In this document: positions 1-6,612 of the stretch, piece after piece | Position numbering within the stretch: the first letter of the stretch is position 1 | Layout: each line of letters starts with the position of its first letter | NCBI GenBank assembly: GCA_016928125.1 | Contig: JAFGLK010000101.1 | Coordinates: 1-9,546 of the forward strand | Source: Anaerolineae bacterium | GTDB taxonomy: Bacteria > Chloroflexota > Anaerolineae > UBA1429 | Reading direction: 5' to 3' | Length of the DNA: 9,546 bases | Notes under the pieces: model-generated | What the model saw: the letters and a program-made list of their open reading frames with translations, nothing else | Databases searched by the model: none | What the model was told of the DNA's origin: nothing | Position numbers and translations under genes: made by a program

Positions 1-46
1 TCGCGCCCGCATCGCAGCCGAGGAGGCCAGCCTGGCATCTGTCTGA
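1..46 (+). CDS. C-terminal tail of an upstream gene (partial)
   Basis: The second reading frame is open from the window edge to a TGA at 44-46 and encodes a short, charged, alanine-rich tail ending RARIAAEEASLASV. It lies 48 bases before the preferred acyltransferase start on the same strand, so the two could share a transcript. Only 14 codons are visible and the protein family cannot be recognised. An open stretch this short could also arise by chance. Confidence 0.35.
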   Translation, partial: RARIAAEEASLASV

Positions 47-94
47 GTGCGGCCGTTCGACGGCGCGTCGGATCGCGTCGGTGGAGCGAGCGAG

Positions 95-838
95 ATGGAA
101 GCAATGTTCAGAGGCGTGCGGTATCCACGGCGGCGAGCTGTGCGCAAGGTTCTGCATTGGCTCGCCCACGGCGCTCTTTCGGCTTTGACGCAGCTCGAGA
201 TCCAAGGTCGGGAGAACCTGCCCAGGCAGGGTCCTCTGATCGTGGTGGCGAACCATTTCTCTTTCATCGACCCGGCCTTGATGGTGGGCATTGCTCCCTG
301 GCCGCTCGAATTCATCGGCGGCTTTCGCATGCCGAACGCGCCACCCATCGTCACCTGGATTCCCAAGGTATGGGGCTATCTGCCCGTCTTTCGAGGGACG
401 GGCAGTCGGGGGGCATTGCGCGTAGCGGAGCGCGTCCTGTCGCAGGGAGGCATCCTGGGGGTCTATCCCGAGGCCACCTCGCGCGAGGCTTTTCTCAGGC
501 CGGCGCGTCCGGGCGCCGCTTTCCTAGCCACGCGAACCGGCGCGCCTCTCGTGCCGGTGGGCTGCGATGGCCTGCCTCAGGTCTTTCCCAGTCTGCGAGG
601 GGGCCGCCGAGCGCACGTGACGGTGCGCATTGGGGAGCCCTTTGGCCCCTTCCAGATCAGCGGACGTGGCCGCGAGCGGCGGCAACAACTGGATGAGATC
701 GGCCACGAGATCATGCGACGCATCGCTCAGCTGATCTCGCCGGCGCTGCGCGGCTATTACTCGGACGATCCCGCCCTGCGGGCTGCAGCGGAGCGCGAAC
801 ACCTCTATATCGGCTATGAGGGCGACGACCTCGGCTAG
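95..838 (+). CDS. plsC: 1-acyl-sn-glycerol-3-phosphate acyltransferase family protein (PlsC-like)
   Basis: A 247-residue PlsC/LPLAT-family acyltransferase, expected at the inner face of the membrane, where this family moves an acyl chain onto lysophosphatidic acid to make phosphatidic acid. The NHxSxxD block is present as NHFSFID (His54, Asp59 from this start). The substrate-binding block is LPVFRG. The third block reads YPEATSR with Glu126, where many relatives have PEGTRS. The fourth block is PLVPVG. The length is normal. I chose ATG 95 because GGAG at 83-86 lies 8 bases upstream. The frame extends up to GTG 47, directly after the upstream TGA, but that start has no well-placed ribosome binding site. 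Family assignment is firm; the exact acyl acceptor is not shown by sequence. Confidence 0.9.
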   Translation: MEAMFRGVRYPRRRAVRKVLHWLAHGALSALTQLEIQGRENLPRQGPLIVVANHFSFIDPALMVGIAPWPLEFIGGFRMPNAPPIVTWIPKVWGYLPVFRGTGSRGALRVAERVLSQGGILGVYPEATSREAFLRPARPGAAFLATRTGAPLVPVGCDGLPQVFPSLRGGRRAHVTVRIGEPFGPFQISGRGRERRQQLDEIGHEIMRRIAQLISPALRGYYSDDPALRAAAEREHLYIGYEGDDLG

Positions 839-909
839 CGTCGGGCGACGCGAAGCCATCGCGCCAGTCACCTGCGGCACCCCATCATGCCAGATCGACG
901 TCTCCTGAT

Positions 910-1998
910 TCAATCCGATAGAAAGCTCTGGTAGATCGCGACCATGTCGCGCATCGCCGGCAGCATGCCGCGCAGCATCTCACGGATCGGCAGGCCGTGG
1001 GGACAGCGTGGCTCGCACTCACCGCAGTCGGTGCAGGCCTCGATGGCGGCGATCGTCTCGCGGCGCCCTGGCAGATCGCCCTCAACGGCTGCGCGTGACC
1101 AGGAGAATGACCGAAAACCCTCGGCGCCCATGGTGCGATAGTGATCGTACATCACGTCCGTGCCCAACACGGATGGGATGTGGACCTCGGCCGGGCAGGG
1201 CAAACACTCGCCACAGATTCGGCAGCGACGCGTATCCCAGTAGTTGCGCTCGGCCTCGATCTCGGCCATCTCCGCCGCCGAGAGGGTCTGGTCCAGATGC
1301 CCGACGCGGGCGTTCTCCTCCACCTCGCACACCGTCGTGGCGCCCGGCACCGCGGAGCTGATCGGCTGATTGAGAAGCCACTTGAGGGCCAGTCCAGCGG
1401 GAAGCAACCCGGTGGCCACCGGCTTCATGATAGTCACGCCGACGCCCCGTTCCTTGCACAGAGGGATCAACTCGCGCAAAGGATCGCGCTCCACGATATT
1501 CATCGGTACCAGGATGATCTCAAAAGGAAAACGATCCAGAGCCTCGACGAGGGTTGCGGCATGGTGGCTCGTGCAGCCGATATGGCCGATGACGCCCTGA
1601 TCGCGTGCCTCGATGAGCGCCTCCAGTGCGCCGCCGGGTCCAAGGCGCTGATCCATGTCGTCGCCGGAGCGGAGCCCGTGCAGGTGTAGATTGTCGACAT
1701 AATCTGTGCGAAGCTGCTTGAGCGATTCCCCCAGATGCGCCCAGGCGTCGTCTCGGGTCTTGGCGCCCGTCTTGGTCGAGAGGATGACCCCCTCGCGTTG
1801 GCCATCGAGGGCCAAGCCGATCTTGGTCTCGGCGTCGCGATAGCCGCGCGCCACGTCCAGATAGGTGACGCCCATCTCCAAGGCGCGCTGCACAATCTGA
1901 ACGGCGTAAGGCGTGCTGGAGGAGCCCAGCTGGGCGCATCCCAGGCCGATGGCCGAGGCCTGCAATTCCGTCTTGCCGAGCGGTCGTGTTTGCATCAT
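910..1998 (-). CDS. Aldo/keto reductase with C-terminal 4Fe-4S ferredoxin-like domain
   Basis: A 362-residue protein of two parts. Residues 1 to about 250 are an aldo/keto reductase barrel with the family tetrad visible as Asp48, Tyr53, Lys76 and His107 (in the DNLHLHG stretch). Such enzymes reduce carbonyls or oxidise alcohols with NAD(P)H. Residues 259-268 carry C-x2-C-x2-C-x2-CP and residues 322-332 carry C-x2-C-x2-C-x3-CP, the second being a classical [4Fe-4S] ferredoxin motif. This architecture is a known subfamily of uncertain substrate. Start: ATG 1998 (a second ATG follows at 1995) sits 4 bases after GAGGTGA at 2003-2009. A longer frame up to 2079 is rejected because it would run through the promoter. 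Transcribed alone, converging with the acyltransferase gene. Confidence 0.9.
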   Translation of the reverse strand: MMQTRPLGKTELQASAIGLGCAQLGSSSTPYAVQIVQRALEMGVTYLDVARGYRDAETKIGLALDGQREGVILSTKTGAKTRDDAWAHLGESLKQLRTDYVDNLHLHGLRSGDDMDQRLGPGGALEALIEARDQGVIGHIGCTSHHAATLVEALDRFPFEIILVPMNIVERDPLRELIPLCKERGVGVTIMKPVATGLLPAGLALKWLLNQPISSAVPGATTVCEVEENARVGHLDQTLSAAEMAEIEAERNYWDTRRCRICGECLPCPAEVHIPSVLGTDVMYDHYRTMGAEGFRSFSWSRAAVEGDLPGRRETIAAIEACTDCGECEPRCPHGLPIREMLRGMLPAMRDMVAIYQSFLSD

Positions 1999-2050
1999 GA
2001 TGTCACCTCGCGTCGAGCAATTGATGTCATCCACCCTCTGGCTCTTCCCT

Positions 2051-2079
2051 ATTATGACAGCCTGAGAGCGCCCTGGCAA
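2051..2079 (-). promoter_or_regulatory. Sigma-70-type promoter of the aldo/keto reductase gene
   Basis: On the minus strand TTGCCA (2074-2079) is separated by 17 bases from CATAAT (2051-2056), and the -10 is preceded by TGT, an extended -10 element. The predicted start of transcription is near 2044, giving a leader of about 45 bases that contains the GAGGTGA ribosome binding site. The match is close to consensus and supports the ATG at 1998. Confidence 0.65.
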
Positions 2080-2093
2080 ACCGCCAAGGTGCC

Positions 2094-2112
2094 GCGCCGC
2101 GATTGCCGGCGC
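2094..2112 (-). terminator. GC hairpin at the end of the propeller gene
   Basis: The minus strand reads GCGCCG, a 7-base loop, then CGGCGC, beginning at the last base of the stop codon of the beta-propeller gene. The six base pairs are perfect, but no T-run follows, so it is a weak terminator candidate. It separates that gene from the reductase promoter just downstream. Confidence 0.3.
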
Positions 2113-3500
2113 TAGATGCCGCCCAGGTTGACCAGGTTGTATCCCACGCCGGTGAGGCGTTGGTTGGCGCGGTAGAGGGGATGCTCATAGCGAGCGCGGG
2201 CTGTCGCGCTATCGGCGGCGTATCGATCGGCCCACACGCGCAGTGTGCCATCGGGGTAAAAGGCCAGCAATTGTTCTCCGGGACGGTCCATGAATCGACT
2301 CAGCATCGCCACCGTGCCGCCGACCCGGCCCACGATCTCGCCCTGTCGGGTCAGCACCGCGCCATCCTGCCCGGGCAGGCCGCGCACCAGCTCATGATAG
2401 CCATCGCCGTTCAGGTCCACGGGCAGCGTGCCGTATACGCCAAAGGGCAGCTCCAGCGGCTGGCCCGTGAGGGCGGCGTAGACGAACTCGTCGCGGTCCT
2501 GGTGAAAGCGCCCGTCGGGGCCACACGTCTTGTGGCCGATGCGGATCGCCATGGCCACCGGATCGCCCTCCAGGCCCAGATGAGCGACCCAGCCCATATC
2601 CATGTGGCCATACTCCACGTCGCCCCATCGGCGGCGGCCGTGGGCGTCGTAGAGTGCCACGCGTGGGGAAGCCTGGCCGTCGCCCTCGCGGCAGGTGTAG
2701 ATCGCCCAATGCCCGCTGGCGCGATCCAGGACCGGCTGGACGATGTCCGAATGGCCGCCATAGGAGGCCCGATCGGCGCAGAACAGCTCGCGGCCATCGT
2801 CCAGGGCGATGCAGCGCTCGCCCCACAAGATCTCTTGCACCCCGTCGTCGTCCAGATCCACCAGTGCGCACATGTGGCTGCCGCGCGCCCCCGGCTCGTC
2901 CGCCCGGATGTGCACCTGCCAGATCGGCGCCAGGTCTGTGGCCCAGCCCTGCAGGAACATGTCGCCGTAGGTTCCCTGGGCTGTGACCAGCACGGGGCGG
3001 TCGTGGGCGTGCCCGCCCAGGATAAAGTTGCGAAAGGTGTGGCTGAGCGACTGCCGCGGTTCCGTCGCATAGGGCCAGGGCCATTGGCCCGTCGTTTGGC
3101 CCGTGAGCCCGTCCAGGCGCTCCAGACGATAGCCGCTGAGGCCCAGGGGATGATCGCGGTTCACATTGCTCACGTACCAGATCTCGTCCACTCCGTCGCC
3201 GTCCAGATCGAACGCGAACACGGGGCAGAACCAGATTCCCGGCACCACGCCCGGCCCCAGATCGCGCCGCCAGAGAATCCCGCCCTCGGGCGTCAGCAGG
3301 GCCATCTTGAGCGTGTCGCTGGGAAAAAAGAACATCTCGACGTACGGATCCACGTCGAAATCCGCGCCGTACACGACCAGGATGGCAGAAGGCCCGGACG
3401 GACCCAGCGCGACGGGCATGGCGCGGCATTGGCCGATCGGCGATCCCAGGTTCAGTTCCAGAAGCACATCCAGCGCTATGGTCCGAGCAGAAGAAGCCAT
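2112..3500 (-). CDS. FG-GAP/VCBS-like beta-propeller protein, resembling rhamnogalacturonan lyase family PL11
   Basis: A 462-residue protein with repeated aspartate-rich loops typical of FG-GAP/calcium-binding propeller blades: DLDGDGVDEI (98-107), DLDDDGVQEI (215-224) and DLNGDGYHEL (362-371). The blade order, a central GGHSDIVQPVLD region followed by VALYDAHGRRRW (291-302), and the ending HPLYRANQRLTGVGYN recall PL11 rhamnogalacturonan lyases, which cut pectin backbones using calcium. The resemblance is to the fold and loop pattern; catalytic residues cannot be confirmed by eye. No signal peptide is visible at the chosen start, which is odd for a polysaccharide lyase and suggests a cytoplasmic protein or a non-catalytic relative. 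Start: ATG 3500 with a strong AAGGAGG at 3510-3516, 9 bases upstream, and a promoter just beyond. Confidence 0.7.
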   Translation of the reverse strand: MASSARTIALDVLLELNLGSPIGQCRAMPVALGPSGPSAILVVYGADFDVDPYVEMFFFPSDTLKMALLTPEGGILWRRDLGPGVVPGIWFCPVFAFDLDGDGVDEIWYVSNVNRDHPLGLSGYRLERLDGLTGQTTGQWPWPYATEPRQSLSHTFRNFILGGHAHDRPVLVTAQGTYGDMFLQGWATDLAPIWQVHIRADEPGARGSHMCALVDLDDDGVQEILWGERCIALDDGRELFCADRASYGGHSDIVQPVLDRASGHWAIYTCREGDGQASPRVALYDAHGRRRWGDVEYGHMDMGWVAHLGLEGDPVAMAIRIGHKTCGPDGRFHQDRDEFVYAALTGQPLELPFGVYGTLPVDLNGDGYHELVRGLPGQDGAVLTRQGEIVGRVGGTVAMLSRFMDRPGEQLLAFYPDGTLRVWADRYAADSATARARYEHPLYRANQRLTGVGYNLVNLGGI

Positions 3501-3532
3501 GTTCCCTCGCCTCCTTGTCTCGCATGGGTCGC

Positions 3533-3562
3533 ATTGTAGCACGGTCTCGCACAATTCGTCTA
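3533..3562 (-). promoter_or_regulatory. Promoter of the beta-propeller gene
   Basis: The minus strand has TAGACG (3557-3562), an 18-base spacer and TACAAT (3533-3538), with TGC in front of the -10 forming an extended -10. The predicted transcription start is near 3526, so the leader is short and includes AAGGAGG. This placement excludes the longer reading frame that begins at 3593. Confidence 0.55.
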
Positions 3563-3675
3563 TCCCGATGCAAGTGGCCCCGCGCCTGATCACTGCCGCC
3601 CATGATGCCCAACTCTGGCATGTCGCTCAGGCAATCTCTGTTTTCGGGCTGCAGTCACGTTCCTCATGCCATATC

Positions 3676-3691
3676 TACATGGATCTATGTA
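3676..3691. promoter_or_regulatory. 16-base near-perfect palindrome in a divergent intergenic region
   Basis: TACATGGATCTATGTA has arms TACAT/ATGTA around a GATC centre, with one mismatched pair flanking the centre. It sits in an AT-rich patch between the divergently transcribed propeller gene and the repeat-protein gene, in the form expected of an operator for a dimeric regulator. The regulator is unknown. Apart from this site, the propeller promoter and the inverted repeats near 3815, I see nothing else in 3501-3849. No convincing promoter for the repeat-protein gene was found. Confidence 0.3.
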
Positions 3692-3814
3692 TCCCTAGCG
3701 TTTTCACCAACGGCAGGGCGATGCACGAAATGGTCACTCTCCTCGATGTGGCACTCACCCAATTCCTGTATCCTGTGATCAGAAACAGACAACGCCAGAG
3801 GACGCGAGGAGATA

Positions 3815-3836
3815 GCGCCACTGGCGCCATATATGG
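3815..3836 (+). repeat. Two adjoining short palindromes in the leader of the repeat-protein gene
   Basis: GCGCCA-C-TGGCGC (3815-3827) is directly joined to CCATATATGG (3827-3836), just before the ribosome binding site and 13 bases before ATG 3850. They could be an operator or could affect translation initiation. The one-base loop of the first palindrome makes an RNA hairpin less likely than a protein-binding DNA site. Confidence 0.3.
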
Positions 3837-3849
3837 TGGGAGGTTTGAC

Positions 3850-4242
3850 ATGCAAACCCAGCAAACGCAGCGTGTAGTGATGGGCATTGTGATAGGCATC
3901 ATGTTGGTCTGGCTGTCCGTGCTGCCTGTGGGCGCAAGCCATGATGAGCAGCTCTTGCAGGAGTACCGTGAGGGCACCGACCCGAGTCTTGAGGCCTGGA
4001 CCTTTGCGCAGGGGGCTCAGCTGGATCATGGCCCTACCGTCAGCCGTGTGGAGGCCCTGTTGAGTGAGTATCGGCATGCGACAGATCCCAGCCTGGAGGC
4101 CTGGTCTACGGGGGTGGGAGCCGAACTCAGTACCGTCTTGATAGTCGGGGACACTGAGGCTCTATTGCGTGAGTTTTACGAGGCGACCGATCCCAGCCTT
4201 GAGGCCTGGGCAGTCGGGGTTCGGAGTGCCACCGTCAGGTGA
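3850..4242 (+). CDS. Small exported protein with three 35-residue repeats, family not recognised
   Basis: A 130-residue protein. Residues 1 to about 29 form a signal peptide (polar start with Arg8, a long hydrophobic core, and VGA before Ser30 as a likely cleavage site), so the mature chain of about 100 residues should be outside the membrane. The mature part holds three copies of an 18-residue motif, E-x-L-L-x-E-(Y/F)-x-x-x-T-D-P-S-L-E-A-W, at 33-50, 68-85 and 103-120. The spacing is exactly 35 residues and the 17-residue linkers are variable. The copies differ at many silent positions, which argues that a protein is being preserved. Start: ATG 3850 with GGGAGG 6 bases upstream; the frame is open far upstream, but that part is antisense to the propeller gene. 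No cysteine or catalytic motif is seen. Function unknown; a surface-binding or structural role is possible. Confidence 0.75.
   Translation: MQTQQTQRVVMGIVIGIMLVWLSVLPVGASHDEQLLQEYREGTDPSLEAWTFAQGAQLDHGPTVSRVEALLSEYRHATDPSLEAWSTGVGAELSTVLIVGDTEALLREFYEATDPSLEAWAVGVRSATVR
3946..4209 (+). repeat. Three coding repeats with 105-base period
   Basis: Conserved 54-base cores lie at 3946-3999, 4051-4104 and 4156-4209, each encoding the LL-x-E-(Y/F)...TDPSLEAW motif. The TDPSLEAW part is written with different codons in each copy (for example ACC/ACA for Thr, CTT/CTG for Leu), so the duplication is old and has been kept at the protein level. Confidence 0.85.
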
Positions 4243-4325
4243 AAAGACGATCTGAGACGCGCCTACGCAAGAGGCCTCGATTGAGCCGCAGATGGGGTTC
4301 GACGGACTCGATACGCCTCAACTAG

Positions 4326-4635
4326 CCAGTACACCGAACTGTAGAAGGGGTCCTCCTGCAGGAACCAGACTGATGGGTGCGGACGCCAGCCAGCTTGGTT
4401 GCTGCAGGAGTGCTCTTCTGTGTCGAGTGGCTCGCCCTCATCCGCCGGGCGACCCATGTGCCCCTAAGAGCACGCCTATGTGATCTCCGCCCAGTATGGG
4501 GGCGCCCTCTACGCGCTGGTGTTTCGGGGGACGGCTCTGGCGTTTGGGCGGCATAGCGATCAAGTGGATGGCATCGCTGAGGGTTTTGCGGTTGAGGGCC
4601 GAGGCCCTGTGCTCGAGATTAGCCTTCGCTTCTGA
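4326..4635 (+). pseudogene. Possible decayed gene remnant with frame break
   Basis: Two protein-like stretches in different plus-strand frames lie back to back. The first (4326-4466) includes LLQEPD, an in-frame TGA at 4371, and a hydrophobic run ASLVAAGVLFCVEWLALI. The second (4468-4635) is 55 open codons with no ATG, including AQYGGALYALVFRGTALAFG and ending EISLRF before TGA. Codon third positions are mostly G or C, as in neighbouring genes. One frameshift plus one stop would join them. I do not recognise the family. The alternative is chance open frames in GC-rich intergenic DNA. Confidence 0.3.
4353..4410. repeat. Long inverted repeat able to form a hairpin
   Basis: CTCCTGCAGGAACCA (4353-4367) and TGGTTGCTGCAGGAG (4396-4410) are complementary at 14 of 15 positions around a 28-base loop, itself partly self-complementary. 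It lies about 110 bases after the stop of the repeat-protein gene. No T-run follows, so it is not a standard terminator. It might stabilise the 3' end of that transcript or be a relic of a small mobile repeat. Confidence 0.5.
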
Positions 4636-4782
4636 CCGCGCAATGGCCCGTCGAGGCGGGCGGGTGACCTTGGATTGGAGTCAAACAGGCGCGGCGTTGT
4701 GAGGTGCGTCGCCCAGCACCCGCCTGACGTCGGCTCAAGTGAGCCTATGTCGTACCTCGTTGCTCGCGCCCTGCCGCCGGAT
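4636..4782. other. Non-coding stretch with small inverted repeats
   Basis: No credible gene is seen here on either strand. Two inverted repeats are present: GGCGGGTG (4659-4666) with CACCCGCC (4717-4724), 50 bases apart, and GGCTC-AAGT-GAGCC (4732-4745). Neither is followed by a T-run. In GC-rich DNA both may be chance, though together they could fold one structured RNA just upstream of the ABC-F promoter. Confidence 0.3.
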
Positions 4783-4811
4783 TTGACTGCAACCCCTGGC
4801 TGAGCTAGATT
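4783..4811 (+). promoter_or_regulatory. Promoter of the ABC-F ATPase gene
   Basis: TTGACT (4783-4788), a 17-base spacer and TAGATT (4806-4811) form a good -35 and a fair -10. Transcription would begin near 4818, leaving a leader of about 60 bases before GTG 4878. No leader peptide or clear attenuator is visible in it. Confidence 0.55.
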
Positions 4812-4877
4812 GCCGTTCGCATTACGCCCATCCTGCGGCCACCGTATGTCACCCATCGATCAAGCGGAGTTCCTTTC

Positions 4878-6548
4878 GTGATCGTCGTCCACCTCCAAGA
4901 GATCATTCACCACTATGCAGCCCAACTCGTGCTCAACGGCGTGAACTGGGAGGTTCAGGCCGGCCAGAAGATCGGTCTGGTGGGGGCCAACGGCGCCGGC
5001 AAGTCGACCCTGCTCCGGCTCATCGCGGGCGAGCTCACGCCGGATGGCGGCCGAATCTACCGTCACAAGAACGTCACCATCGGTTATCTGGCGCAGGAGC
5101 CCGCTCTCGATCCCGCGCGCACCGTTTGGGAGGAGGCCTACGGGGCGGCCGAGGATATCCGGGAGGCTCGCCGCGAGTTGGGGCGCATCGAAGCCCAGAT
5201 GGCGGACCCGCGCGTCCATCACGACGAGGCGGCCCTGGGGCGAGCGATGCGCGCCTATGACCGCGCCCAGCATGCGTTCGAACAGCTCGATGGCTATCGT
5301 TACGAGAGCCGCGTGCGCGAGGCGCTTCATGTCGCCGGTCTGGAGCCGGAGACGTTTGAGCAACCCATCGGTACCCTCTCGGGCGGCCAGGCCAAGATGG
5401 TGGGGCTGGCCAAGCTGCTTGCGGCGGGCGCCAATCTGCTCTTGCTGGACGAGCCGGACAACCATCTCGATCTACAGCGCAAGGAGCAGTTGGAGCGCCT
5501 GATCAACGCCTTCCCCGGCACGGTGATCATCGTTTCCCACGATCGCTATCTGCTGGACGAGACCGTCACGCTCATCGCCGAGGTTGAGGACCACCAGCTG
5601 CAGGTCTATGCAGGCAACTATACCGCTTACGCCGTCGAGAAGCAGTTGCGCCTGCTGCGCCAGGAACAGGCCTATCGCGCCCAACAGAAGGAGATCGCGC
5701 GCATCGAGGCGGCCATCGAACGTTTTGAGCGCTGGGCTAGCATCGTGGTCAACGAGCGTCATGCCCGCCAGGCGCGCAGCCGGAAGAAGATGCTGGAGCG
5801 CATGGAACGTGTCGACAAGCCGGTGCTCGAGCGGCGGCGCATGGATCTGGATCTGGCGGGCTGGCGGGGCTCCAACAAGGTGCTCGAGATCGCCGATCTG
5901 GACATGATCTTCACTCGCGGCGAGGGCGAGGAGCAGATCGTGCTGGCCGGTTTGGACCTTTTGCTCTGGCACGGCGAGCGGGTCGGGCTGGTTGGGCCAA
6001 ACGGCGCTGGCAAGAGCGTGCTCATGCGCTGCGTCCTGGGCGAACTCGTCCCGTCCGGCGGCACGATCGTCCTTGGACCAAGCATCCGCGTTGGCTACTA
6101 TGCCCAGCGACACGAGACCCTGGACCCCGAGCGCACGCTCATCGAGGAGATCCGCCAGGCCAAGCAGATGTATGAAGATGAGGCCGTCAGCGTGTTGGGG
6201 CGCTTTCTCTTTCCCTACGCCATGGCACGCAAGCCCGTGCACCAGCTCTCGGGCGGGGAGCGCAGCCGGCTGCAGTTGGCCAAGGTGATGCTATCCGACG
6301 CCAACTTGCTCCTCTTTGACGAGCCCACCAACAACCTGGATCTGCCCTCTTGCGAGGTGCTGGAGAACGCCCTGGACGACTTTCAAGGGACGCTCCTGGT
6401 GATCTCGCACGATCGCTACTTTTTGGATCGCGTGGTGGATCGCATCGTCGACCTCGACGAGGGCCGCCTGGTCGAGTATCCGGGCGACTATACCGCCTAT
6501 CGCCAGGCGAAGGAGGCCCTCGCGGACAGCGCATCGCGGCATCTGTAA
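4878..6548 (+). CDS. ABC-F family ATPase (ribosome-associated type)
   Basis: A 556-residue soluble protein with two ATP-binding cassettes and no membrane segments. Cassette 1 has Walker A GANGAGKST (36-44), signature LSGGQ (167-171), Walker B with DEPDNHLD (191-198) and the switch His221. Cassette 2 has GPNGAGKS (373-380), LSGGE (457-461), DEPTNNLD (481-488) and His511. A charged helical linker of about 235-330 joins them, as in ABC-F proteins, which act at the ribosomal E site in translation quality control or antibiotic protection. The usual box is DEPTNHLD; here Thr is replaced by Asp in cassette 1 and His by Asn in cassette 2. There is no long C-terminal extension as in Uup. Start: GTG 4878 with GGAG at 4866-4869. 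The subfamily cannot be fixed by eye, and resistance should not be assumed. Confidence 0.92.
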   Translation: MIVVHLQEIIHHYAAQLVLNGVNWEVQAGQKIGLVGANGAGKSTLLRLIAGELTPDGGRIYRHKNVTIGYLAQEPALDPARTVWEEAYGAAEDIREARRELGRIEAQMADPRVHHDEAALGRAMRAYDRAQHAFEQLDGYRYESRVREALHVAGLEPETFEQPIGTLSGGQAKMVGLAKLLAAGANLLLLDEPDNHLDLQRKEQLERLINAFPGTVIIVSHDRYLLDETVTLIAEVEDHQLQVYAGNYTAYAVEKQLRLLRQEQAYRAQQKEIARIEAAIERFERWASIVVNERHARQARSRKKMLERMERVDKPVLERRRMDLDLAGWRGSNKVLEIADLDMIFTRGEGEEQIVLAGLDLLLWHGERVGLVGPNGAGKSVLMRCVLGELVPSGGTIVLGPSIRVGYYAQRHETLDPERTLIEEIRQAKQMYEDEAVSVLGRFLFPYAMARKPVHQLSGGERSRLQLAKVMLSDANLLLFDEPTNNLDLPSCEVLENALDDFQGTLLVISHDRYFLDRVVDRIVDLDEGRLVEYPGDYTAYRQAKEALADSASRHL

Positions 6549-6566
6549 GCGATTAAGTTCAGGCAT

Positions 6567-6594
6567 TTGCCGGGGAGCCTGTGTGCGCTATACT
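6567..6594 (+). promoter_or_regulatory. Promoter-like sequence between convergent genes
   Basis: TTGCCG (6567-6572), a 16-base spacer and TATACT (6589-6594) lie just after the ABC-F stop and point toward two hairpins and the 3' end of the dehydratase gene. It could drive a short RNA or antisense transcript, or be a chance match. Confidence 0.3.
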
Positions 6595-6612
6595 GATGCC
6601 GGTGGACTCGCG

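Noticed and set aside
838..851. GCGTC-GGGC-GACGC hairpin after the acyltransferase stop
   Set aside because: Only five pairs and no T-run; too weak to call a terminator in GC-rich DNA.
2103..3539. 478-codon plus-strand open frame opposite the propeller gene
   Set aside because: A shadow of GC-rich codon use; its translation shows no domain and the opposite strand has recognisable repeats, promoter and ribosome binding site.
3166..3849. Long in-frame upstream extension of the repeat-protein gene
   Set aside because: It is antisense to the well-supported propeller gene, has no signal of its own, and the true start at 3850 has a strong ribosome binding site followed by a signal peptide.
3946..4209. 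35-residue periodicity as pentatricopeptide (PPR) repeats
   Set aside because: The period matches but the conserved residues and the export signal do not; PPR proteins are mainly eukaryotic organelle RNA binders.
4560..4856. 98-codon minus-strand open frame in the gap before the ABC-F gene
   Set aside because: Low-complexity composition, no ribosome binding site seen, and it overlaps the ABC-F promoter; no family recognised.
5472..6242. 256-codon minus-strand open frame opposite the ABC-F gene
   Set aside because: Antisense shadow; no motif, while the plus strand has both ABC cassettes intact.
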